A stretch of DNA of 64,000 bases, taken from the NCBI RefSeq assembly GCF_015221875.1, contig NZ_JACYGY010000001.1, positions 3,016,501 through 3,080,500 of the forward strand, written 5' to 3'. This stretch comes from Dyadobacter subterraneus. Its GTDB lineage: Bacteria > Bacteroidota > Bacteroidia > Cytophagales > Spirosomataceae. The first letter of the stretch is position 1. Each line of letters begins with the position of its first letter. A program made the position numbers and the translations under genes. Below the pieces are notes generated by a model, which was not told the DNA's origin, made no database searches, and saw only the letters and a list, made by a program, of their open reading frames with translations. Of the stretch, positions 35,676 through 44,588 are shown piece by piece.

Positions 35676-37463
35676 TTATGCTGTTATTATATCAATTGGA
35701 TACATTCCGGTTGACAATTTTTCAATTTTTGTTTTTAATAAATCACAAGTTTGAATCCATTCAGCATGATCGGAAATAATCCCGGAAGGGGTGAGCTGGA
35801 TTTGAAGGCATCTTACAAAACCTTGTCCAGGAAGATTCCCTTTGATGAAATGTGGGCGCATATTTACTTTCCTGACTTTGTCACCAAGCTCTGCGGCACA
35901 ATACGCCCTGATGTCTTCCGCCGTGATCAAACGATCGCAAGTGATAATATTTTTTCGAAGTTCCCGGACATACTGAGTTTCTTCCGGTGCCGGTTTTCCG
36001 CCAAACGACGAGGTCAAAAGCATGATTTCAGCATTATTCAAAGCCGAAGCAGAATAGGACTGGAGCCGGGACCCAACAGGTAATCCGTTGGCAAGTTCCG
36101 CCGAAGTTGTCCAGTAAGAAATATATAAATTGTCCGGATCCTTGTTGCCTTTAACGACGAGATAGGGTTGGGAGTAGGTTTCGTTTGCTCTTTTTACGCC
36201 AAGTTTTTGCTCGATTCTGGCCATATTTTGAGCAATTTCCCTGAGTATGGAAGCCAGGAAATCTTCACCAAGCGCGTTAAACGCAGTAACTTCATCTCTC
36301 AGCAGTTCCATAAGCTGATAAAGAAATTCCTTTGCGTTTCTCTGATCAAACCTGCCAACACCCTGCTCTCTGAGCGTATAAGTATTGTTGGCGATACCAT
36401 CATTGAAGCCGCCATCTTTATCAGAGGCCGTGTAAAACTGATTTTTTTGATTTACTATGGTATTAATTCCAAGGAATGCCTCATTGGATGGCAGCGCGAT
36501 ACCGTTAATTCCGGATTGCAAACGATAAGTTAATTTATGAAGTTGCCTGTTGCTCACCGGAAAAGCGTTCAGGGCTATTTTTATATTTTCAAATCCTGCA
36601 ATGGGAAATGCGGCCGGCCATTTAATTTTTAACCAGACCAAAGGCTTTTTTAGTGTCTGCAAAGATCTGTCGTATATATCTTCAAATTCCGGCGGATAGG
36701 GTAGTAATGCCATCTCACCTTTTTCCCAGGTTTCTTGATTCGTTATATTGACGAAATGATTTTTCATACCAAGCAAAGTCATTTCTTCGGAAGTATTTTC
36801 GGTTTTTAATCCTACTTCATATGTTAATTTTTTCCTTCCTGACTCCCAGCTTGTAAAGGACAAAAATTCACGGTAAAGGCTCTGTGATATATCTGTTGGC
36901 CAGTCAATATAAAATCTGAAACCTTCAAAGGAATCGATCGATTGATCCATGTCAATACCAATCCATACAGTCTGATCTCCACCTTTTTGTACCAACGACG
37001 ATGAAAGCAAATTGCGCGATCCCCTTTCCATGGCATAAAGTCCAACCGGCGTGGCATAATAAACGATTGCCGCATTGACAATGGAATGTCTGCCAACCGG
37101 GGAGAAAAATACCTCAGCCGCTTCTCCCTTTCTAACATTGCTTCGCCTGCAAACCAGTTGATTTTCCTGGTCTACCCAGGCTTTGGCTTCAATTGATCTG
37201 GCTTGCGCAATGGCAATGGCAGGTTTTGGACTACGTTGTATTTGCGGGCAAAGAATTTCTGCGAGCCGGCTCATTAATCTAAGCTCGGTTCCTTTTATTT
37301 CCTGACCGACTTTTTCAAATTCAACAGCACAGCCTTCGATAAGGAGTTTTACCAGCGGATCAAACTGGTCGAGACTGGTTTCGTCATATCCCCAAAGTTC
37401 GGCGGATCGTTTTAAAATTCTGCGGGATATATTTTCCTTGGTATAATAAGAATCTGAATACAT
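35676..37463 (-). CDS. tssF: T6SS baseplate protein TssF
   Basis: 595-residue TssF/VasA-type baseplate component. Typical features are the N-terminus ISRRILKRSAELWGYDETS, FDPLVKLLIEGCAVEFEKVG, a middle region with RFDQRNAKEFLYQLMELLRDE and a C-terminal IITCDRLITAEDIRAYCAAE gp6-like motif. It follows tssE by 2 bp and precedes tssG by 2 bp, so the three wedge proteins are translated together. It acts in the cytoplasm at the membrane, docking the tail tube and sheath to the envelope complex. Confidence 0.92.
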   Translation of the reverse strand: MYSDSYYTKENISRRILKRSAELWGYDETSLDQFDPLVKLLIEGCAVEFEKVGQEIKGTELRLMSRLAEILCPQIQRSPKPAIAIAQARSIEAKAWVDQENQLVCRRSNVRKGEAAEVFFSPVGRHSIVNAAIVYYATPVGLYAMERGSRNLLSSSLVQKGGDQTVWIGIDMDQSIDSFEGFRFYIDWPTDISQSLYREFLSFTSWESGRKKLTYEVGLKTENTSEEMTLLGMKNHFVNITNQETWEKGEMALLPYPPEFEDIYDRSLQTLKKPLVWLKIKWPAAFPIAGFENIKIALNAFPVSNRQLHKLTYRLQSGINGIALPSNEAFLGINTIVNQKNQFYTASDKDGGFNDGIANNTYTLREQGVGRFDQRNAKEFLYQLMELLRDEVTAFNALGEDFLASILREIAQNMARIEQKLGVKRANETYSQPYLVVKGNKDPDNLYISYWTTSAELANGLPVGSRLQSYSASALNNAEIMLLTSSFGGKPAPEETQYVRELRKNIITCDRLITAEDIRAYCAAELGDKVRKVNMRPHFIKGNLPGQGFVRCLQIQLTPSGIISDHAEWIQTCDLLKTKIEKLSTGMYPIDIITA

Positions 37464-37465
37464 GG

Positions 37466-37894
37466 CTAATCAATGGACATGGGTGAAATGAAGATGCGTT
37501 CAAAGAAAATGAAAGGTTCATTGGTTCGCCTGATAACCGCCTTAACTTCAACGCCGATTCTTTTCCGGATGTAGCTATTGTGCTTCGACATCATTTCCAG
37601 TTCTTCAATTTCCACACGTACTTTTATCTGTGTCAGGCGCCGCTCAAAACGGGCAATGGCTGTTTCAAGCGATTCTCTTATCAAATCCTTCCACTTAATT
37701 TGGGAAAGGATTGAAAAATCATGTTCCCACAAAGCACAGCCATAATTTTCATCAAAACGTGTTTCGTCAAAATGTGTAACCATCAAAAGATAAAGATGCT
37801 GGTGAATAGCTTCCCGATCCGGGCATTTTGCCAGCATTTGCTTCATAACAATCCGGTCAAGTGCCAGTGGTAATGCATAATTTTGTTCTTCCAT
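37466..37894 (-). CDS. tssE: T6SS baseplate protein TssE (gp25-like)
   Basis: 142 residues with the GPW/gp25 lysozyme-like fold of phage baseplate protein gp25: HLYLLMVTHFDETRFDENYG, ESLETAIARFERRLTQIKV and KRIGVEVKAV, where the basic C-terminal strand contacts the sheath. It nucleates sheath assembly. First gene of tssEFG; the 79-bp region between it and divergent tssN must hold both promoters. Confidence 0.9.
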   Translation of the reverse strand: MEEQNYALPLALDRIVMKQMLAKCPDREAIHQHLYLLMVTHFDETRFDENYGCALWEHDFSILSQIKWKDLIRESLETAIARFERRLTQIKVRVEIEELEMMSKHNSYIRKRIGVEVKAVIRRTNEPFIFFERIFISPMSID

Positions 37895-37973
37895 GGGCCT
37901 CGTTTAATAACAATGTGGTTGCTTTAATGAAAGTCTCTCTTATTTTTGTTAAACAGATCAACCAGCGTTACTT

Positions 37974-38741
37974 ATGAAATTGCCTTTGCCTAAAACTTCC
38001 TCACAACGTCTTCAGCTTTTATATGCTTTTATTGTAATTCTGCTGTTGGTAAGTGTCGGTTCATTTGCCTTTTTTATTACAGATTACCGCGTTGCTTATC
38101 CAGCTGCTATGGTGGCTTTTCTGATATTGGGCGTGCTTCATATTTATTTGTTATCCCAATGGTTCAATACACTTTTCCTGAACGGTTCTGTAAAAGCACT
38201 GGGTTTTACGCTGCTGTTGAGTATTTTGGCTGCTTTGGTGATTACTTTTCTTTATCATAAGATCAGTGACGCACTTATTATGGGAATTGGCATGGCCACC
38301 GCTCTGATTGGTTTTTTGTTTCCGGTTTTTGTCGCAAAGGTTTATCAAACCTATCTGACTATACCTTTGAGAGAATATAAAAAATGGTATTATCCCGTTG
38401 GGCAGCCGTTGCCGGATATGGATCTTCTGGATCTTTCCAGAGTTTTGGTGATTCAGTTTGAATTTACTAAAAAGGCAGACGAAACGGCCTTTACAAACTT
38501 CCGGGCCAAAGCTCCTAATGCTATGCTTTTCGGAGAATTGTTTTTTATTTTTCTTAATGATTACAACGACCGGAATCCTGCAAGTCCCGTTGAATTTCTT
38601 ACACCCGAAGGACTTCCATATGGATGGCTTTTTTACAAAAAATCACCCTGGTATAAAAAACGGATTTATATGGATTCGGATCTTACTTTTCAGGCCAACG
38701 GCATTGTTGATAATGAAACGATTGTTGCGGTTAGAGAATAA
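37974..38741 (+). CDS. tssN: T6SSiii membrane protein TssN
   Basis: 255-residue protein with four to five hydrophobic helices in its first half (about residues 14-130: LLYAFIVILLLVSVGSFAFF, YPAAMVAFLILGVLHIYLL, LGFTLLLSILAALVITFLY, LIMGIGMATALIGFLFPVF) and a soluble C-terminal domain. TssN is found only in subtype iii (Bacteroidota) T6SS, where it replaces part of the TssJLM membrane complex. It is the only core gene on the plus strand, convergent with tae4 (2-bp gap) and divergent from tssE. Confidence 0.85.
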   Translation: MKLPLPKTSSQRLQLLYAFIVILLLVSVGSFAFFITDYRVAYPAAMVAFLILGVLHIYLLSQWFNTLFLNGSVKALGFTLLLSILAALVITFLYHKISDALIMGIGMATALIGFLFPVFVAKVYQTYLTIPLREYKKWYYPVGQPLPDMDLLDLSRVLVIQFEFTKKADETAFTNFRAKAPNAMLFGELFFIFLNDYNDRNPASPVEFLTPEGLPYGWLFYKKSPWYKKRIYMDSDLTFQANGIVDNETIVAVRE

Positions 38742-38743
38742 TT

Positions 38744-39271
38744 TTAATTGCCAAGTGCATCATCAAATATGCTGGTCAATGAAGCAACTTCCCAAAAGAA
38801 AATTCCCCTGAGTGCTGTGCTATCTGCATGAGCACCGCTCCATAAATCAAAAAAATCTGATTCATGAACATAGTTCTTTCCGTTCCAAAGAGAAATGTGC
38901 CGATAACCCAAAGCAAGAATTCCTTTTCTCGACCCAAGTTGTTTCACAAATCCTGCCCGGCTTCCTGCGCGGTAATTTTCACTTACGGGATAGGTTTTAT
39001 CCAGATATGCTTTCATATCCACTACACTATAAATATAATTATCCCCTTTGTCATCCTTCATACTGCGCACTCTTCCGCCGGCAACGATAGGAGAGTAAGG
39101 CAGATCGTCCGGAATATTCAGACCAGAACGGTTCATGGCGTAGCTAAGCTCAATGGTGCAGGTTTCCACCTTTGTGTCAATATACTTTTCAATTTGCCCG
39201 CCCATTCCTTCATACTGAATTGTGTGGTAAGGATGGTTGTTAAGAAGTGTCTGGAAATCACAAAAAATCAT
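38744..39271 (-). CDS. tae4: Type VI amidase effector 4 (Tae4)
   Basis: 175-residue NlpC/P60-fold peptidoglycan amidase of the Tae4 family. Catalytic Cys38 lies in ETCTIELSYAMNRSG and His125 in GYRHISLWNG; an acidic ESDF (Asp139) follows, as in Tae4 proteins. The N-terminus FQTLLNNHPYHTIQY is also family-typical, and no signal peptide is present, as expected for a toxin carried by the Hcp tube or VgrG. It cleaves the gamma-D-Glu-mDAP bond in competitors' walls. It is 143 bp downstream of an hcp gene. No Tai4-like immunity gene is found next to it. Confidence 0.9.
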   Translation of the reverse strand: MIFCDFQTLLNNHPYHTIQYEGMGGQIEKYIDTKVETCTIELSYAMNRSGLNIPDDLPYSPIVAGGRVRSMKDDKGDNYIYSVVDMKAYLDKTYPVSENYRAGSRAGFVKQLGSRKGILALGYRHISLWNGKNYVHESDFFDLWSGAHADSTALRGIFFWEVASLTSIFDDALGN

Positions 39272-39324
39272 AATTTCTCTGATTTGAGTTATTCATTAAA
39301 ACCTTTTCATCACTGGGAAGATAG

Positions 39325-39390
39325 AGGGCGCCTCTTGCGGACCATCGGCAAAAACTTCCGGTACGAGATAATTGCTCAAAGAGGCGCCCT
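39325..39390. other. 12-bp inverted repeat between hcp and tae4
   Basis: AGGGCGCCTCTT (39325-39336) pairs with AAGAGGCGCCCT (39379-39390), separated by 42 nt. A T-run follows on the plus strand only, but the flanking genes are on the minus strand. It may act as a transcript-stabilising hairpin or partial terminator that keeps hcp message more abundant than tae4 (inference). Confidence 0.55.
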
Positions 39391-39414
39391 TTTTCCTGAA
39401 TAAATCTTAACTTT

Positions 39415-39831
39415 CTACCACCGGTTGGTGTGTGGTGTGCCAAATAGTTTGATCTCTTTTGAAGACAAAGTCAAACTGGTTGTCATAGGCATAGACCCTG
39501 TTTCTGCAAAGCTTTCACTATACTGGACACAGTAAACATCCGTCAGTTCGAGCTCTTTCTGGGTTTGTTCTTCATCTACATTTTTGAAAGTGATTTTGGC
39601 AGAAGCCTTTTTTCCGTCCGGATCCACCATCCATTCCCAAAGTCCTTTACTATCATCAGCACTGGATGAATCGACCTGGATAAATACAGTTCCTCCATAT
39701 ACTTTTGAAGATACACGGCCTTTGTCGTCTATGGATTGTGAAAGTGAATAATTACACGAAATAACTGCGATTCCGTCACCGGATGGACCGCCATCCCAGG
39801 TAAAATACGCGTCAAAACTTGAAGCTGGCAT
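39415..39831 (-). CDS. tssD: T6SS tube protein TssD/Hcp (copy 1)
   Basis: 138 residues of the Bacteroidota TssD (Hcp) family. It begins MPASSFDAYFTWDGG rather than with a lipid or signal sequence and has the Hcp beta-barrel pattern with 'ITFKNVDEEQTQKELELTDVYCVQYSESF'. Hcp hexamer rings stack to form the inner tube and carry small effectors; this copy is directly upstream of tae4 and downstream of vgrG, so it is probably the carrier of Tae4 (inference). Two other diverged Hcp proteins are encoded upstream. Confidence 0.88.
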   Translation of the reverse strand: MPASSFDAYFTWDGGPSGDGIAVISCNYSLSQSIDDKGRVSSKVYGGTVFIQVDSSSADDSKGLWEWMVDPDGKKASAKITFKNVDEEQTQKELELTDVYCVQYSESFAETGSMPMTTSLTLSSKEIKLFGTPHTNRW

Positions 39832-39879
39832 AATTGAAAAGTGTTTAAAAGTGGAAAATTTATTTGGATATAAGTATTT

Positions 39880-41721
39880 TTAATTCAGCATAACCGGCAT
39901 TCCCTTAATCATAGCCGGACCGTTACTTTTGACTTCGGCCATAGCATCGGCTTCAACGCTGACCTGAGTAGCTTTGAGTTTTGCCGAGACGGTACCTTCA
40001 AGTTTGAGTTCAGAGCCCGCCTTGATTTCGGCACCTGCCGTACTTTCTGCTTTCAATTCCTTGGTTGCTTTGATGGAAATTTCATTTCCCTGCAATTCCA
40101 GTTTTTGATCGGCTTTAATGGAAATATTATTAGTGGCTTCAATCGTCAGGTCTTTTGATTTGATTTCGATCAGCCCGTCTGTTACTTCCAGATGAATTTT
40201 GCCATCATCCTTAAAGCTGAAAGTCATTTCTGTACCGTCATTGTTAATATTTCGAATCTGCAACTGGGCATCACCTTCCTTATCTGAAAAAATGATCACG
40301 TTTCCTGACCTTGTCCCAATCACCTTCAAGTCATTGTTGTCGTGCGTGTAATATGTATCATCTTCTGGCTTAGGGTAAAGTGTGGTGACGACAAATGGTT
40401 TTTCAGCCAGATTACCCTCGTAGCCAATCATCACTAACGCCCCGACTTCCGGTACAAAATTGATCCCTTTTCCCTGTGCGTTATGCATGCTGCCTACACG
40501 GATCCAGATCGATTCCTGATCCTGCTGTTTAGCCTGCCCCCACATAAATTTCACCCGGATGCGGCCTAGATTTTCCTTATCATCATTGGCAATAACTTCC
40601 GCCTGCTCATTCTCTCCCAAAGGATTATGCACATTTGGATTGTTTGGAGGATGCTGGGCCGATTCGGGAACGGCTTTGAAAGAATTTTGATAACTTCCTG
40701 CGGTATTGACCTCGTGGCGGATATGTACGACACGATACTTGCCAAAATTCTCCTCATATTTTTCTCCGCGTTCATTCAATCGCTGTCCCTTTACCGCCAG
40801 AACAGTTCCAACGCTCATGGTTGGAAGTTCTCCTGTGCCCCGGAAATCAACCATCGAAGTTACCCGGGCCGACCGTTCCATTTTCGTCAATTCATCAATC
40901 TCACTTTGTCCGGAAACAATTTCAGGTACTTCCAGCAGTGCATTTTGGGCAAAAAGATTATCGGATTGTTCCAGTGCAAACTCACTGAGCGACGTCAGTC
41001 CGCTTACATTTTGCTGGGAAGATTGTCCCGTAAAAGTTTCTGCTTTGGTATAATTATAACTTTGGTAATTAAATTTTGATGGATGCAGAAGCAGCGCGAC
41101 GTCAAAATTCTGCAAACCATCAACCAGGAAATCAACTTCGCTGGAATCATTTCCATGACCCAAAACCAGTTCCTTTCCATTATAATAAAACCACTCACAG
41201 CACCGGTCCGCAACCCGGCTTAGAAACCTGAAATTGCTTTCATTGTATTGAATAAAAGGTACCTGACGTCCGCCATTTTCAGGATTTAATTGTTTTTTGA
41301 GCAAATTTTGAGGGTACGGCTGCAAAACATTATTAAAAATATCCTGAACTGTTCCTCTCAAAAACGATCTGCGCTGCACGGTATCTTCCAAAACGATAGT
41401 GGGACTGAAACCTTTGAGCACAAATGCGCTGCTCATATCACTAAGGCTCCGCAAACGAATTTCTGTGACGATTCCCTGAAAAGTGAAATCAAAAGATTCC
41501 TGATCGAGCCTTGGACTGAAAGAAAAGGTAATTTTTTTGCCCATCACATTACGGTGCGACTGGCTGAAAAAATGTTCTCCCTGTTTTTCAAGCTGATCAA
41601 AAGGTACCAAAAGCTCAAAGCTGTGATGGTTGAACAAATCCTGTTCAATCGTCAGTCCCAAATGACGTTTGATCTGGATTCCTCCTTCAATTTCTATGGA
41701 AGTATTAACCTGCCGTGCCAT
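39880..41721 (-). CDS. tssI: T6SS tip protein TssI/VgrG
   Basis: 613-residue VgrG spike. The N-terminal gp27-like part (about 1-370) has GGRQVPFIQYNESNFRFLSR and CCEWFYYNGKELVLGHG; the gp5-like OB domain (about 375-480) has EVIANDDKENLGRIRVKFMW and ESIWIRVGSMHNAQGKGINF; the C-terminal triple-stranded beta-prism (about 500-613) shows strand repeats (IEIKSKDLTIEATNN, ISIKADQKLELQGN) and ends MIKGMPVMLN. No extra effector domain is fused. It trimerises at the tip of the Hcp tube and is capped by the PAAR protein encoded upstream. Its stop is followed by hcp copy 1. Confidence 0.95.
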   Translation of the reverse strand: MARQVNTSIEIEGGIQIKRHLGLTIEQDLFNHHSFELLVPFDQLEKQGEHFFSQSHRNVMGKKITFSFSPRLDQESFDFTFQGIVTEIRLRSLSDMSSAFVLKGFSPTIVLEDTVQRRSFLRGTVQDIFNNVLQPYPQNLLKKQLNPENGGRQVPFIQYNESNFRFLSRVADRCCEWFYYNGKELVLGHGNDSSEVDFLVDGLQNFDVALLLHPSKFNYQSYNYTKAETFTGQSSQQNVSGLTSLSEFALEQSDNLFAQNALLEVPEIVSGQSEIDELTKMERSARVTSMVDFRGTGELPTMSVGTVLAVKGQRLNERGEKYEENFGKYRVVHIRHEVNTAGSYQNSFKAVPESAQHPPNNPNVHNPLGENEQAEVIANDDKENLGRIRVKFMWGQAKQQDQESIWIRVGSMHNAQGKGINFVPEVGALVMIGYEGNLAEKPFVVTTLYPKPEDDTYYTHDNNDLKVIGTRSGNVIIFSDKEGDAQLQIRNINNDGTEMTFSFKDDGKIHLEVTDGLIEIKSKDLTIEATNNISIKADQKLELQGNEISIKATKELKAESTAGAEIKAGSELKLEGTVSAKLKATQVSVEADAMAEVKSNGPAMIKGMPVMLN

Positions 41722-42222
41722 TTAGCTTTTGATTTCTATGTTTCCAATTTTTACTGTTGCCGGCAGCAGAACCAACTCATAAGCCGGCGATGTACTGCTG
41801 TCATTCAGAAAATAATCTTTTCCCCGATGTTGAGGCAGATAGCCTTTCGTGTCGGGCACGTGGGCCATTCTATAATCCCGGATCGTTGATCTTTTAGACA
41901 GAAATGATTCACGGAATCCGACACAGTAGGCATCTTCAAATTCTATTTTTCGTAACAGCTGCGAATCGTCCTGGTATTTAAATTCAATATGACCGCTAAG
42001 TTTCCGGTCGTTTTTGAATGCCCAATCATAAAGCAAAGCGAAATCGTCGTTTTGTTTGGGCCCAACTGTCATTCGGATCAAACGTGCCTTGGGCGCATCA
42101 GTCGGACTGCCGCGTTCGTCAGCGTTCCGGTTACAGCCGTATGAAATCTTTTGTGCCGAAAACTCCTTTCCGTCAATTGTCACATGCGCTTCTACGCCTA
42201 TGGTTGCATCTTGTTTTGCCAT
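41722..42222 (-). CDS. tssD: T6SS tube-type protein TssD/Hcp (copy 2, long)
   Basis: 166-residue member of the Bacteroidota TssD family. The core motif is KIEFEDAYCVGFRESF, equivalent to the VYCVQYSESF and AVCIEFVEMF of the other two copies. It has a C-terminal extension of about 35 residues (PAYELVLLPATVKIGNIEIKS) compared with copy 1. It abuts vgrG without a gap (stop at 41722, vgrG start at 41721). It may form a special ring next to VgrG, such as a tube-spike adaptor (inference). Confidence 0.8.
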   Translation of the reverse strand: MAKQDATIGVEAHVTIDGKEFSAQKISYGCNRNADERGSPTDAPKARLIRMTVGPKQNDDFALLYDWAFKNDRKLSGHIEFKYQDDSQLLRKIEFEDAYCVGFRESFLSKRSTIRDYRMAHVPDTKGYLPQHRGKDYFLNDSSTSPAYELVLLPATVKIGNIEIKS

Positions 42223-42225
42223 CCT

Positions 42226-42633
42226 TTAAAAATTTTCCAGTTTGGCTTCGTCCACTTCCACATTGGATGCAGTGATTGTCAGGCAGGTAATGAAATTCTC
42301 CAGACGTTTTGTGAGCGCAATGTCCAGATCGTCGGACCCGTCATCAAACATTTCAACAAATTCGATACAAACAGCATCTTTGAAACTCAGCGTTTTAAAA
42401 GCACCGTGTTCGCCAAACTGTTCGATAGTCAAATCATATTTTTGAGACGGCTTGCTTGCCCATTCCACCAAAAAGTCATCCAGCACCATTTCCACTTCAA
42501 CATACAAATGAGCCCATTGAATAGGCGAGGTGACCGACATCGCGTCATCTACGGTTTGATGAAGTTCAAATCGCATGTACATCACAGTATATTCGTGATC
42601 GCCGTCGACGGTCAAAGTGGAACTGAAAGCCAT
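42226..42633 (-). CDS. tssD: T6SS tube-type protein TssD/Hcp (copy 3)
   Basis: 135-residue TssD-family protein with the shared barrel pattern (VMYMRFELHQTVDD near the N-terminus, LSFKDAVCIEFVEMFDD in the middle). It is the most diverged of the three copies, being acidic and Asp-rich around residue 100. It lies between tssC and hcp copy 2, 3 bp before the latter. Which of the three forms the main tube cannot be decided from sequence. Confidence 0.75.
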   Translation of the reverse strand: MAFSSTLTVDGDHEYTVMYMRFELHQTVDDAMSVTSPIQWAHLYVEVEMVLDDFLVEWASKPSQKYDLTIEQFGEHGAFKTLSFKDAVCIEFVEMFDDGSDDLDIALTKRLENFITCLTITASNVEVDEAKLENF

Positions 42634-42665
42634 CTTAAATCGAATTCTTTTAAATGAGTACCATT

Positions 42666-44036
42666 TTACTGCTGTGCATATTCAGCAGCCCATGCGGTTG
42701 CGTCCAGATCTTCTCCTTTTTGTCCGGTCAGTGCGATCATAAAGTTTTTGGCCGGGAAATAGGGGATCATATGAATGTCCAGATATACCTTGTCTTTTTG
42801 ATTTTTGTCCTGCTCGAAACGCATCACGCTAAACTTTTCGATCAGTTTCCCAGGTCCGGTTACGCTGTCCAGAAATTTGATAATCTGTTTTTTGAGATCG
42901 TTTTTAGTGTTATAATCGAAATTTTCGAACGCCCGGCGATTTAAAAAGTCGATCAGTACCTTTGTGATATAATCAAAAACCCGAACGACAGAATAGGTTT
43001 GAAGCCCGACATTATCTCCGTTGAAAAGTGTCTTGGCGGAAAACGCCATTACCTTGTTGTATTCATTTACCATCGGTATCAAACCCATTTTTTCAAGATC
43101 AGCGATCTCCGATTTTTTAAGCGGAAAACGTACGCCATCCACCTCATTTAGCGTTCCGTGTTTTTTTCCGGCAGCTACCTGCGACATTAAAGTTTTGTAT
43201 ACATTACCGGCCAGAGCAGTGGAAGGCGGAATGTAAAGGTCATCCTCTTCATCCAGGTCAGCATGTTTTGCTCTGCCAACCAGCCAGTTGCAGGTCATCA
43301 TCACATTGGATAAATGCGCTGATCCGCCCGTCAGGTTTGCTGCTTCGAAAAGCTCCATGACATCTTCCGGTGCGTCGAGATGTTCAAAATCTGTCACAAG
43401 CATTACCTTGTTTTTGTGCGCCATTTTTGCCCATTTATCAACGACCTTACCTGAACCCAGATAACCGGGAACATTTAGAATCGAATAGTTTTCACGCAGA
43501 TCAAGCCGGTCAAATTTTGCAGCAAGCTCTTCCCCGACGGCATCAGCAAATGTGGTCACATCCAGATCTTTTATTTGGTCAGGATCAGCATTTAAAAAAG
43601 TTACATTTTTAACTTTTTCCTGTTCCGTATTTTTGAAAAAAGTCGCGACTGAGCGATAGGATTGTTCCAACGGCCGGATCAATTCGACAGCTTTTCCAAG
43701 GTTTTCCTTTAAAAGCTCGGAAGCGGCATCCGCTTGATTTTGTCCTTTTTCAATCATTTCGGCAATACTTTCCGAGCTTCCAAGAAGTTCGGTCCAGAGT
43801 TCAAGGCGCTTTTTAAGTTGCTGCCGTTCTTTTTTCTTATCGGCCTCGGTAAGGAAAATCTTTTTTCTGGCTTTTTTCTCTGGATTAATATTTCCCGCGC
43901 CTTCGATGATGGTTTCCACCAGATCGTAGCTTCCGTATTTTGCTAAAAGAGGCAGTCCTTTTTCCAAAGGTATCGCAGCATGTTCGCGGAAACCCGCTGA
44001 ACCTTGCTCTTCATTTAATGTTTTTTCAGTTGGCAT
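42666..44036 (-). CDS. tssC: T6SS sheath large subunit TssC
   Basis: 456-residue VipB/TssC sheath protein. The middle and C-terminal parts have the family features: VMLVTDFEHLDAPEDVMELF, SHLSNVMMTCNWLVGRAKHAD, and the C-terminal domain 'TYSVVRVFDYITKVLIDFLNRRAFEN'. With TssB it forms the contractile sheath around the Hcp tube. It lies 65 bp after tssB in the conserved order tssB-tssC. Confidence 0.93.
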   Translation of the reverse strand: MPTEKTLNEEQGSAGFREHAAIPLEKGLPLLAKYGSYDLVETIIEGAGNINPEKKARKKIFLTEADKKKERQQLKKRLELWTELLGSSESIAEMIEKGQNQADAASELLKENLGKAVELIRPLEQSYRSVATFFKNTEQEKVKNVTFLNADPDQIKDLDVTTFADAVGEELAAKFDRLDLRENYSILNVPGYLGSGKVVDKWAKMAHKNKVMLVTDFEHLDAPEDVMELFEAANLTGGSAHLSNVMMTCNWLVGRAKHADLDEEDDLYIPPSTALAGNVYKTLMSQVAAGKKHGTLNEVDGVRFPLKKSEIADLEKMGLIPMVNEYNKVMAFSAKTLFNGDNVGLQTYSVVRVFDYITKVLIDFLNRRAFENFDYNTKNDLKKQIIKFLDSVTGPGKLIEKFSVMRFEQDKNQKDKVYLDIHMIPYFPAKNFMIALTGQKGEDLDATAWAAEYAQQ

Positions 44037-44101
44037 ATGACTAGATCATTTGAACTTTTGAATACTTTTTTATCAGTTAAAAAAATAAGATGAATGCCCT
44101 T

Positions 44102-44551
44102 TCAATCAGCAGCTTCCAACTCATTGATCAGCGTTTGGAAAACGCCTAACAGTGCAGCCTTTGCTTCCGGCTTTTCCAAAGCAGCTTTCAGAATTTTGTT
44201 TACTTTCAAGTGGCGGACAACTTGTTGGTATGCTTCGGCGCGTGCATCAAGATCTTGTAGAAACGCACTTTGTGCTACGATGCCTTTCTTGCCAAAATCA
44301 CCCAGATTGCGAAAGCGGAGAGGCTCATTGATGAAACTTCCTTCTGCTGTAATAAACTCTGCTTCGGCCTCCGGCTGGTAGTGCGCAAAAACTTCTTCTG
44401 TTGTTTTTAAATCATAAACCATTTCCGGTCTTACCGCCGGATCCCCGGTTAACTTTGTAGCGAAAAGTGTCCGGTTTTGGGGAATATCCGCGATCCCCTC
44501 GCTTGCCTGGTCAATTTTGCGTTCGTTGCCGCCAATTCCGTAGTTGAACAT
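44102..44551 (-). CDS. tssB: T6SS sheath small subunit TssB
   Basis: 149-residue VipA/TssB sheath protein as found in subtype iii systems: MFNYGIGGNERKIDQASEGI, FINEPLRFRNLGDFGKKGI (the conserved 'L.F..L.DF' strand) and C-terminal helices LQDLDARAEAYQQVVRHLK. It dimerises with TssC, and the C-terminal helix is bound by ClpV during disassembly. First of the sheath genes, 37 bp downstream of the PAAR gene. Confidence 0.93.
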   Translation of the reverse strand: MFNYGIGGNERKIDQASEGIADIPQNRTLFATKLTGDPAVRPEMVYDLKTTEEVFAHYQPEAEAEFITAEGSFINEPLRFRNLGDFGKKGIVAQSAFLQDLDARAEAYQQVVRHLKVNKILKAALEKPEAKAALLGVFQTLINELEAAD

Positions 44552-44588
44552 GGTCTTATTTGTTTAAATGTAAAATCCAATTCTATTT

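Noticed and set aside
41290..41889. 199-codon plus-strand frame across vgrG/hcp
   Set aside because: Shadow of vgrG and hcp copy 2, which are both firmly supported.
42151..42657. 168-codon plus-strand frame across two hcp genes
   Set aside because: Shadow frame spanning two supported genes on the other strand.
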